DNA of 64,000 bases from Nannocystis sp. (GTDB taxonomy: Bacteria; Myxococcota_A; Polyangia; Nannocystales; Nannocystaceae): assembly GCA_016712315.1 (NCBI GenBank), contig JADJRG010000013.1, positions 1,524,001-1,588,000 of the forward strand, in the 5' to 3' direction. The notes beneath the pieces were generated by a model that saw only the letters and a program-made list of their open reading frames with translations, was not told the origin of the DNA and ran no database searches. Within the stretch, counting starts at the first letter, position 1. The number at the start of each line of letters is the position of its first letter. Shown one piece after another: positions 57,598-64,000 of this stretch. The position numbers and the translations under genes are program-made.

Positions 57598-58447
57598 TTA
57601 TTGCTTGAAGTCGACGCGGCGGTCCTTGGACATCGTCGCGTCGTCGGTGCCGGTCGCCTCGAGGTCGCCCTTGGAGATCACCTGCATGATGTTCGGGTCG
57701 ACGCCGAGCTGCTGCAGGTACTCGCGCACGGCTTGGCCGCGGCGGTCGGTGAGCATGATGTTGTACTCCTCGGTGCCGCGCGAGTCCGCGTGAGCCTCGA
57801 GGATGATGGTCTTGCTGACCCCCTTGAGGCACTCGGCGGCGGCCTTGAGCTGCTCTTGGGTCTCGGGCTTCAGCGAGGGCGAGTCGAACTCGAAGTAGAC
57901 GGTGGTGAGGCCGCAGGGGACGTCGCCGCCGGCGCCGTAGCCGCCCGAGAAGACGCAGCTGCCCATGTCGCAGATCTCGTCCATCGCGCACTGATCGTCG
58001 GTCTGGCACTGACCGGCGCCGCCGGCGCGCCTCGCAGCGGCCGGTGCCGAGGTTGCACGTGCCCGGCTGGCAGTCGAAGTCCTCGGAGCAGGCGGCGCAG
58101 GCGCCCGCCTTGCAGACCAAGCCGCCGATGCAGTCGAACGACTGGGTGCAAGGGTTGCCGACGCCGTCGGCGCCGCCGCCAGCGCCCGGCGGGACGTCGG
58201 CGGGGTCCTTGCACAGGAACTCGTGGCAGGTCCAGTTCTCGCCCTTGGGGCCCTTGCCGACGCAGTCCGTATCAGCTTTACAATTCTGGCAGGTGCCCTC
58301 GACGCACTTCTCGCCGCGCTCTGCGACGCAGTGCTTGTCCTTCTTGCAGAGCGGGTACTCGGGCTTCTTGCAGCCGGCGAGGGGCATGCTCAGCGCCATC
58401 ATGCCGAGGGCCAGCAGGTATTGGGAAATGCGAGGCATCGCGCTCAT
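57598..58447 (-). pseudogene. pal: Pal/OmpA-family lipoprotein gene with a +1 frameshift
   Basis: From ATG 58447 (GGAG 9 nt upstream) the first frame encodes a lipoprotein signal (M-P-L-A-G-C), a Cys-rich domain with about 20 Cys (C-x-x-D-x-x-C repeats) and then runs into Arg-rich nonsense. The OmpA domain continues in another frame from about 58030: Y-F-E-F-D-S, I-I-L-E-A-H-A-D-S-R-G-T-E-E-Y-N and D-R-R-V-D-F-K, ending at TAA 57598-57600. The span is 850 nt, one more than a multiple of three, so one extra base near 58025-58040 (a G+C run) explains it. It is either a sequence error or a real mutation. The intact product (about 282 residues) would anchor the outer membrane to peptidoglycan. 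Confidence 0.8.
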
Positions 58448-58498
58448 GTTTACAGACTCCGGTGCTTCGCGGCCAAATTTCCCGCAAAGGCTGGCCAA

Positions 58499-58528
58499 GG
58501 GATATCCCTGGGGCCGCGGGTGTGTCAA
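58499..58528 (-). promoter_or_regulatory. Sigma70-type promoter of the Pal-CpoB unit
   Basis: On the minus strand TTGACA (58528-58523), an 18-nt spacer and TATCCC (58504-58499). The -10 lies inside a perfect 12-bp palindrome AGGGATATCCCT (58498-58509). The leader is about 45 nt and includes GGAG, unlike the leaderless genes. Confidence 0.65.
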
Positions 58529-58599
58529 CCGCGCGCCACGGCGTTCGCGCACGGCCAGCGGCTCCCGTTCGGCGGCTACTTCTGGCATGGTCGGCGCCC

Positions 58600-58890
58600 A
58601 TGGGCGTCGCTGAGAAGACGATGTTTGAGATCTACAGGGAGCGCGATTACAACCGCGCCTTCCGCTACATCCTCTATACAGAGCTCGAGGAGCACGCGCG
58701 TCACCGCGAGATCGCCCGCGCCGCGGCCGGTGACACGGTGTTCCACGGCTTCTTCGCGGACCAGCACCTCGAGGCCGCTCGCGCCGAGATGGTGGCGATC
58801 GTCGATCAGCTCAACGAGATGGATGAGGACGACGCCGGGATCGCCGACGACGAGCTCAGGCGGCGCCTCGGCGCCTATATGGTGCAATGA
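58600..58890 (+). CDS. Small acidic helical protein, unknown
   Basis: 96 residues from ATG 58600 (ATG 58621 possible). It is mostly charged and helical: M-F-E-I-Y-R-E-R-D-Y-N-R-A-F-R-Y-I-L-Y is an amphipathic start and the C-terminus is acidic (M-D-E-D-D-A-G-I). No family is recognised. It overlaps the next gene by 4 nt (ATGA), so it is real and coupled to it. Confidence 0.65.
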   Translation: MGVAEKTMFEIYRERDYNRAFRYILYTELEEHARHREIARAAAGDTVFHGFFADQHLEAARAEMVAIVDQLNEMDEDDAGIADDELRRRLGAYMVQ

Positions 58891-59864
58891 CGGCGACGCT
58901 CCGGTCGCTCGCGCTCGTGCTCGCCGTGAGCCTCGGCTGCGCGCCTACGCCGCCCGCGAGCGCTGTGGCCTGGTTCACAGCGCTCGCCGGGATCGCCTTG
59001 GAGCCAGCGGCGACCGGGGCGATCGACCTGCGCTGGCGGCCGCCCTCCGAGTGCGCGCAGGTGTACCGGATCTCGATCGACGAAGATGTCCCAGAGCACC
59101 TCCAGCGCCTGACCAAGACGCCGGCCGAGCACAGCCACAGCTACCTCGCGATCGGCCCAGATCGTCTGCGGTCGACCGGTCGCGCGGCGGCGCGGCCCGG
59201 GGTCGATGATCTCTGGCAGGGCGCGTTGCTCTTCAGGGGCCCCAAGACCCACGACCGGGAGCTGCGTCGGGAGCTGTTCTTTTCCGGGGCGCTGATCGGC
59301 CCGGCGTCGCCCGACGCGGCCTGCTTCGAGCGCACGTGGGACCCGATCGAGGACGCGCTGGCGCTCGGCTGGCCGCGCTTGCCCGCCCGCTTGGTGGCGG
59401 TGGGCGAGTCGTGGAGCGGGGCGCGGGTCGAGAGCCGCTGCAACAAGAGCGCGTGCATCGACCCAGAGAGCGGCGCAGGCGGCCCGGAGGCGCACCACCT
59501 CGCGTGCGTGACGATGTCCTGGCGAGAGCGCCTCGACGGGGTCTTTGTCGGCAGGTCGACCTCGGCGCAGGAGCGCCGCCTCGCGGCGATCTCGAGCGTG
59601 TGGAGCGATGGCCAACCACCGGGCGTGGGAATCTCGACGGAGCGGGTCGCGTTGGTCGCGAGCGACAGCGGGCGCTTGGTCGCCAGCGAGGTGTTGATCC
59701 GCCACGGCTTCCTCGGCGTGACCCGGCGGGTCGTGATCGAGGCCGTCGACGACTGCGCCGACGGCCTGCCGACGCTCGGTTGGCGCGCACCCGCGGACGA
59801 CGCGGCGCTCACCAAGGCCCTCAACCGCGCCGCGACCGAGCTGCGCGCGCCCACAGAGTCATAG
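58887..59864 (+). CDS. Predicted lipoprotein of unknown function
   Basis: 325 residues. The signal peptide ends in S-L-G-C, a good lipobox. The mature protein has a few Cys (C-N-K-S-A-C, A-C-V, D-D-C) and mixed alpha/beta character without a recognised domain. Its start overlaps the preceding small gene by 4 nt and it ends 11 nt before murA. The link to murA may be only positional. Confidence 0.65.
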   Translation: MTATLRSLALVLAVSLGCAPTPPASAVAWFTALAGIALEPAATGAIDLRWRPPSECAQVYRISIDEDVPEHLQRLTKTPAEHSHSYLAIGPDRLRSTGRAAARPGVDDLWQGALLFRGPKTHDRELRRELFFSGALIGPASPDAACFERTWDPIEDALALGWPRLPARLVAVGESWSGARVESRCNKSACIDPESGAGGPEAHHLACVTMSWRERLDGVFVGRSTSAQERRLAAISSVWSDGQPPGVGISTERVALVASDSGRLVASEVLIRHGFLGVTRRVVIEAVDDCADGLPTLGWRAPADDAALTKALNRAATELRAPTES

Positions 59865-59875
59865 GAGGAAGAGTC

Positions 59876-61141
59876 ATGGACAAGATCATCGTGGAGGGGG
59901 GGAGTCGCCTCAGCGGTCGGGTCCGCGTGAACGGGGCCAAGAACGCCGCGTTGCCGATCCAGTGCGCGGCGCTGCTCGGAGACACGCCGACGACGCTGCG
60001 CCATGTGCCGCTGCTCAGCGACGTGCACACGATGAACTCGCTGCTGGTCGGCCTCGGCTGCGCGGTGAGCGGCGAGCGGAGCTTGACGATCGATCCGCGC
60101 AAGGTGGGCGAGGGGCCGCTCGAGGCCTCGTATGAGCTCGTCAAGACGATGCGGGCGTCGGTGACGGTGATGGGCCCGCTGCTGGCCCGATATGGCCGAG
60201 CGCGGATCTCACTGCCGGGGGGCTGCGCGATCGGGGCGCGGCCGATCGATCAGCACCTCCGCGGCCTCGAGGCGCTGGGCGCCGAGATCGCGCTCTCGCA
60301 CGGGTACGTCGACGTCAGCGCCAAGCGGCTGCGGGGGGCGACCTTCGTGTTCGATCTGGTCACCGTCGGCGGCACGCAGAACGTGATGATGGCGGCGGCG
60401 CTGGCCCGCGGCGGCTCACGCCTGGAGAACGTCGCGAGCGAGCCCGAGGTGCAAGAGCTGGCGCTGGTGCTCAACAAGATGGGGGCGCGGATCCACGGCG
60501 CGGGGACCTCGGTGATCGAGATCGAGGGGGTCGACACCCTCAGCGGGATCGACCACGCGATCCTGCCCGACCGGATCGAGGCGGGCACGTTTATGGTGGC
60601 CGCGGCGATCACCGGCGGCGACGTCTTGCTCGAGCACGCGCCGGTCGACCACATGCACGCGGTGATCACCAAGATGGAGGAGGCGGGCGTGATCTTTGAG
60701 GTGGAGCCCGAGGGGCTGCGGGTGCGCGGGCCGGCGCGGCTGCGGCCGGTCGACGTGACGACGAAGCCGCACCCGGGCTTCCCGACGGACATGCAGGCGC
60801 AGATGATGGTGCTCGCGACGCTGGCGGACGGCCAGAGCTTGATCACCGAGACGATCTTCGAGAACCGCTTCATGCACGTGCCGGAGCTGTGCCGCCTCGG
60901 CGCGGACATCCAGGTGCACGGCAACGCGGCGGTGGTCCGCGGTCGGGCGACGTACACCGGGACGACGGTGATGGCGACGGACCTGCGGGCGAGCGCGTCG
61001 CTGATCCTCGCGGGCCTGGTCGCGCAGGGGCGCACCGAGATCCGCAGGGTCTATCACCTCGACCGCGGCTATGAGGCGATCGAGGCCCGCCTCGCCCCGC
61101 TAGGCGCCAAAATCGAGCGGATCCATGGCGCCGCTAGCTGA
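59876..61141 (+). CDS. murA: UDP-N-acetylglucosamine 1-carboxyvinyltransferase
   Basis: 421 residues. It transfers enolpyruvate from PEP to UDP-GlcNAc, the first committed step of peptidoglycan synthesis. The Lys in N-G-A-K-N-A-A near residue 22 and the catalytic Cys117 in L-P-G-G-C-A-I-G-A-R-P are intact, so this enzyme has the fosfomycin-target Cys. Asp/Arg motifs of the C-terminal half (F-P-T-D-M-Q-A-Q, T-D-L-R-A-S-A) are present. A strong AGGAGG lies about 8 nt before ATG 59876. Its 3' end overlaps hisG by 17 nt. Confidence 0.97.
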   Translation: MDKIIVEGGSRLSGRVRVNGAKNAALPIQCAALLGDTPTTLRHVPLLSDVHTMNSLLVGLGCAVSGERSLTIDPRKVGEGPLEASYELVKTMRASVTVMGPLLARYGRARISLPGGCAIGARPIDQHLRGLEALGAEIALSHGYVDVSAKRLRGATFVFDLVTVGGTQNVMMAAALARGGSRLENVASEPEVQELALVLNKMGARIHGAGTSVIEIEGVDTLSGIDHAILPDRIEAGTFMVAAAITGGDVLLEHAPVDHMHAVITKMEEAGVIFEVEPEGLRVRGPARLRPVDVTTKPHPGFPTDMQAQMMVLATLADGQSLITETIFENRFMHVPELCRLGADIQVHGNAAVVRGRATYTGTTVMATDLRASASLILAGLVAQGRTEIRRVYHLDRGYEAIEARLAPLGAKIERIHGAAS

Positions 61142-61781
61142 CGGCCTCTGCGTCGCGCTGCCCAAGGGGCGGATCGCCGAGCAGGCGCTGCCGCTGCTGG
61201 CGCGCGCGGGGCTCGACGTCGGCGGCGCGTTCGCGGGCGCCGGCCGCCGCCTGATGGTCGACGCGGGCGGGGTGCGGCTGCTCTTGGTCAAGCCGGTCGA
61301 CGTGCCGACCTATGTGGAGCACGGGATCGCCGACCTGGGGATCGCCGGCCTCGACACCTTGGCGGAGGAGGAGCGGGATCTGTACGCGCCGGTCGATCTG
61401 GGCCTGGGGGCGTGCCGGCTGGCGATCGCCGAGCCCGTGGGGCGACCGGTCGCGCTGCGGCCGGGGATCGAGGTCCGGGTGGCCACCAAGTACCCGCGGC
61501 TGGCCCTGCGCCACTATCGCGCGCGCGGGATCCAGCCCCAGATCATCCCGCTCTTCGGCTCGGTCGAGCTGGGGGCGATCACCGGCCTCGCCGATCAAAT
61601 CGTCGATCTAGTGGAGAGCGGCGAGACGCTGCGGCAGAATGACCTGCGCGAGGTCGAGACTATCCTCCACGTGACCAGCCGGCTGATCGTCCACCCTGCG
61701 AGCCTCAAGCTCAAGCAGGGGCGCGTCGACGCGGTGATCGCGGCGGTGCGTCGCGCGCTCGAGCCTACGAGGGACCCATGA
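61125..61781 (+). CDS. hisG: ATP phosphoribosyltransferase, short form
   Basis: 218 residues, the short HisG form without the C-terminal regulatory domain. It starts histidine biosynthesis from ATP and PRPP. Motifs: A-L-P-K-G-R-I, G-I-A-D-L-G-I-A-G-L-D, V-A-T-K-Y-P, and E-T-L-R-Q-N-D-L. Short HisG enzymes normally need HisZ as regulatory partner; no hisZ is in the window. The start lies inside the end of murA (17-nt overlap), and its stop overlaps the next gene by 4 nt. Confidence 0.94.
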   Translation: MAPLADGLCVALPKGRIAEQALPLLARAGLDVGGAFAGAGRRLMVDAGGVRLLLVKPVDVPTYVEHGIADLGIAGLDTLAEEERDLYAPVDLGLGACRLAIAEPVGRPVALRPGIEVRVATKYPRLALRHYRARGIQPQIIPLFGSVELGAITGLADQIVDLVESGETLRQNDLREVETILHVTSRLIVHPASLKLKQGRVDAVIAAVRRALEPTRDP

Positions 61782-62482
61782 CCCGATCCGACGAAGCAGC
61801 GCTTCGAGCAGCCGTCACCGACCACCTCATCGTGCACCCGCGGATCGCCCAGCAAGGGCTCGCGCCGGCGCCGAACAAGCGCGCCGAGCTGGCGGCCGCG
61901 CTGCCGAGCTTCGCGCCGTTCGCCCACAACCACTATGTGGCCGCCCGGGCGGTGCTCGACTGGGATCATCAGATCCCCAGCGCCGCGTCGACCTTGCGCC
62001 TCTTCCTCTGCTACAGCGAGCGCGAGGCGCGGTCCTTCGACGCCGAGCTGCAGCGGCGTGAGCACGAGATCCAAGCCGATAACCTCTACCCGGAGTTCGA
62101 CCTCCCGGACTACAGCACCCTGAGCGCGAGCGAGACCTACGTGATGGTCATCCGCGGCGGCCAATTCGTCGCCGAGGAGCTGCGCTTCATCAGCGAGTGG
62201 CGCCGCCGCGTCGACCAAGCGGCTCAGCGGGCGGCGTTGACGGCCGTGCGCCGGCAGGAGAGCTTTCAGCGCTCGCTCCACTCGCGGGCCAGCGAGCACC
62301 TGGGCCCGCCGGTGGTGATCGGCTGGACGCCGCCCTGTTTGGCCCGGAGCAGCAAGTGGGCGGTCGAGATCTGGCTGCTGACCGACTTCGACGGCCACCG
62401 CGGGCGCGCGCACGTCTTCATGGTGGACAGCGGCAGCCAGGCGATCACCCGCGAATTTTTTACGGATGTGATGCTGAGCTAG
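61778..62482 (+). CDS. Unknown protein coupled to hisG
   Basis: 234 residues, soluble by appearance, with no signal peptide. Segments such as L-R-L-F-L-C-Y-S-E-R-E-A-R-S-F and V-E-I-W-L-L-T-D-F-D-G-H-R-G-R-A suggest an alpha/beta fold, but I recognise no family. The 4-nt overlap with hisG (ATGA) means coupled translation. It ends just before a 14-bp tandem repeat. Whether it relates to histidine synthesis cannot be said. Confidence 0.65.
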   Translation: MTRSDEAALRAAVTDHLIVHPRIAQQGLAPAPNKRAELAAALPSFAPFAHNHYVAARAVLDWDHQIPSAASTLRLFLCYSEREARSFDAELQRREHEIQADNLYPEFDLPDYSTLSASETYVMVIRGGQFVAEELRFISEWRRRVDQAAQRAALTAVRRQESFQRSLHSRASEHLGPPVVIGWTPPCLARSSKWAVEIWLLTDFDGHRGRAHVFMVDSGSQAITREFFTDVMLS

Positions 62483-62485
62483 CGC

Positions 62486-62541
62486 TCCTGGCCGCAGGTT
62501 CCTGGCCGCGGGTTCCTGGCCGCGGGTTCCTGGCCCGAGGT
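62486..62541. repeat. 14-bp tandem repeat (4 units)
   Basis: Four back-to-back units of TCCTGGCCGCGGGT with small changes, starting 3 nt after the stop of the preceding gene. The unit length is not a multiple of three. The role is unknown; it may mark the transcript end. Confidence 0.85.
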
Positions 62542-62583
62542 GCGCAGAGGTTTGCCGAGCCTCAATCCGATGAGAGTTCGGTA

Positions 62584-62613
62584 TTGACCGCGGTGGCGCG
62601 CGCGAGCTATGCG
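62584..62613 (+). promoter_or_regulatory. Candidate promoter of the TonB-dependent receptor gene
   Basis: TTGACC at 62584-62589, an 18-nt spacer and TATGCG at 62608-62613. The leader would be about 70 nt and contains GGAG about 9 nt before the ATG. Confidence 0.5.
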
Positions 62614-62692
62614 CTTGCGTATGCACCTGCTTGCCCTAGCTCAACGGGGGTCTAGACGCGGCGCGTGCGGCTAGCTCAGGCGGAGAGAGACA

Positions 62693-64000
62693 ATGCGCAA
62701 AAGTGCTTGGATATCCATTCTCGGGGCAGTCGCGGCGCAGGTCGCTGTGGTGCAGGTCGCCGAGGCGGGTCAGAGCGATGGCGTCTTCATCGGGGTGATC
62801 CGCGACGCCTCCACCGGCGCGGGGATCGAGGGCGCCGTGGTGGTCGTCGTCGGCGAGAAGCTCCAGGGCGAACGCACCGTGACGACCGACTCGAGCGGCG
62901 TCTACCGCCTGCCGAACCTGCCGCCGGGGGCGTACGACCTGACGGTGCTGCACTCGAACTACGGCGAGGGCAAGCGGCGCAAGGGCCTGCAGCTGCGCGC
63001 GAACACGACGATCCGCGTCGACATCTCGCTCATGCCGGTCGGCGAAGGCGACGTGCGCACGATCATCATCCCGGCGCCGACGGTCGACGTCGGCTCGAGC
63101 TCGACGGGCCTGTCGATCGACAAGGAGATGGCGAAGCGGGTGCCGATCATCGCGCCCGGCGGCAAGGGCTCGGTGAACCGCTCCTTCGAGGCGGTCGCCG
63201 AGGCGACGCCCGGCGCGCAGAGCGACACCTACGGCACCTCGATCGCGGGCTCTACCTCGCCGGAGAACCAGTACACGATCGACGGCATGTCGGTGAACAA
63301 CCCGGCGTACGGGATCAACGGCAGCGGCCTGTCGATCGAGTTCGTCGAGGAGGTGAAGGTCGAGGTCGGCGGCTACATGCCCGAGTTCGGGCGCAGCACC
63401 GGCGGGGTGATCAACGCGACCACCAAGCGCGGCTCCAACGAGCTGCACGGCGGCGCGTGGATGTTCTATACGCCAGGTCAGCTCGAGGGGCGGCGGCTGA
63501 TCCCGCGGCGCGACGGCGACACGATCCAGACCGAGCGCCTGCTCAATTGGCAGGGCGACGCGGGCTTCGACGTCGGCGGCAAGATCGTCAAGGACAAGCT
63601 GTGGTTCTACGCGGGCTTCCAGATCGGCAGGCAGGTGTACGACCTGCGCTCGTCGTGGAACCGCCAGGTCGTCGACCCGTCGACCGGCTGCGCGAACGTC
63701 ATCGATCCGAGCACCGGCCAGCGCTTGCCCTTCGCGCCGACCGCCGACGACCCGTGCGCGATCAAGGGCGCCGGCTTCACCGAGACCGAGCGGATCGCCG
63801 GGAGCACGCGGACCGCGAGGGCGCAGGCGACGACGATCCAGGCGATCGGCAAGCTCACCTACGCGCCGGCGAAGAACCACACGATCGACCTGACGGGCAT
63901 CTTCATGCCGACCCTGTCGGGCGGCGCCGACTCGTACGGGATCCGCGCCGAGACCGGCCTGCCGGAGGTCGGCAACCTGAACGGCGACTTCTCGGCGCAG
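62693..64000 (+). CDS. TonB-dependent receptor with carboxypeptidase-regulatory-like domain (3' partial)
   Basis: 436 residues before the window edge. A signal peptide (about residues 1-25, ending V-A-E-A-G) leads to a carboxypeptidase-regulatory-like beta-sandwich (residues about 30-115: G-V-I-R-D-A-S-T-G-A-G-I-E-G-A-V, Y-R-L-P-N-L-P-P-G-A-Y). A plug domain follows (S-P-E-N-Q-Y-T-I-D-G-M-S-V-N-N-P, P-E-F-G-R-S-T-G-G-V-I-N). The beginning of the barrel is present. This is the SusC/OmpA-like type of outer-membrane receptor common in myxobacteria. The substrate is unknown. The start is supported by GGAG about 9 nt upstream. Confidence 0.88.
   Translation, partial: MRKSAWISILGAVAAQVAVVQVAEAGQSDGVFIGVIRDASTGAGIEGAVVVVVGEKLQGERTVTTDSSGVYRLPNLPPGAYDLTVLHSNYGEGKRRKGLQLRANTTIRVDISLMPVGEGDVRTIIIPAPTVDVGSSSTGLSIDKEMAKRVPIIAPGGKGSVNRSFEAVAEATPGAQSDTYGTSIAGSTSPENQYTIDGMSVNNPAYGINGSGLSIEFVEEVKVEVGGYMPEFGRSTGGVINATTKRGSNELHGGAWMFYTPGQLEGRRLIPRRDGDTIQTERLLNWQGDAGFDVGGKIVKDKLWFYAGFQIGRQVYDLRSSWNRQVVDPSTGCANVIDPSTGQRLPFAPTADDPCAIKGAGFTETERIAGSTRTARAQATTIQAIGKLTYAPAKNHTIDLTGIFMPTLSGGADSYGIRAETGLPEVGNLNGDFSAQ

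Noticed and set aside
56552..58588. One long protein joining the Pal-like Cys-rich part to the CpoB-like protein
   Set aside because: The middle is Arg-rich nonsense opposite the true OmpA frame; the CpoB-like part has its own GGAG, ATG and lipoprotein signal at 57502.
62486..62541. CRISPR array
   Set aside because: Units are 14 bp with no spacers and no cas genes are present.
1..64000. tRNA, rRNA, insertion sequences or prophage genes
   Set aside because: No cloverleaf, transposase, integrase or terminal repeats were recognised on reading both strands; a tRNAscan and ISfinder-type search would be decisive.

Overview
The window is chromosomal DNA of very high G+C and high coding density. 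It most likely comes from a myxobacterium, probably of the Nannocystis/Plesiocystis/Enhygromyxa side of the order. The grounds are: two proteins ending in MYXO-CTERM-type tails (Thr/Ser-rich stalk, GCGC, hydrophobic stretch, Arg cluster); Cys-rich repeats of the form C-x-G-x-x-x-x-P-G-E-x-C-D-G; many lipoproteins with short Cys-rich or propeller bodies; an FHA protein; a kinase-like protein with an AgmX/TonB-like tail; and HTTM proteins. No insertion sequence, prophage, CRISPR array, tRNA or rRNA was seen. No gene-free stretch exceeds about 210 bases.

Layout. 1-2.4 kb: 3' part of a surface VWA protein, then a strong terminator. 2.5-11.9 kb: HelD-like helicase, RsmC-like methyltransferase, MpaB-like oxygenase, an S9-like lipoprotein that has lost its catalytic residues, two secreted lipoproteins and a small membrane protein. 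12-18.6 kb: hemF, ctpA and a YibQ-like deacetylase, an FHA protein, a flavin oxidoreductase and a small unknown. 18.6-23.9 kb: a three-gene HTTM operon in which one accessory domain occurs both fused and as a separate gene. 24-27.2 kb: trxB, a Deg protease, a START-like secreted protein. 27.2-30.4 kb: a cytoplasmic subtilisin plus metallo-beta-lactamase-fold pair, the best candidate for an unusual system. 30.4-38.3 kb: ALDH16-type dehydrogenase with deoC, EF-G, transketolase. 38.4-41.8 kb: a histone-H1-like protein, then mtnB-mtnD-ahcY (methionine salvage plus SAH hydrolysis). 41.8-45.3 kb: a MYXO-CTERM protein, the coaD operon with a tiny CxxC protein, and a TPR lipoprotein. 45.5-48.9 kb: a predicted pseudokinase and a Cys-rich lipoprotein. 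48.9-56.5 kb: two RND pumps with one adaptor. 56.5-58.5 kb: a frameshifted Pal-like gene and a CpoB-like gene. 58.6-62.5 kb: two unknowns, murA, hisG, another unknown. 62.7-64 kb: start of a TonB-dependent receptor, cut by the window edge.

Two signals cut across genes. First, at least twelve genes that begin transcription units have a TANNNT -10-like hexamer ending 6-8 nt (once 5 nt, if a GTG is used) before the start codon and lack a convincing Shine-Dalgarno. Operon-internal genes instead use stop/start overlaps or a GGAG-type site. This points to widespread leaderless transcription, and I used it to choose several starts. Second, the 14-bp palindrome TGTCC-N4-GGACA occurs four times exactly and at least four times with one mismatch, mostly inside genes, which is far more than expected.
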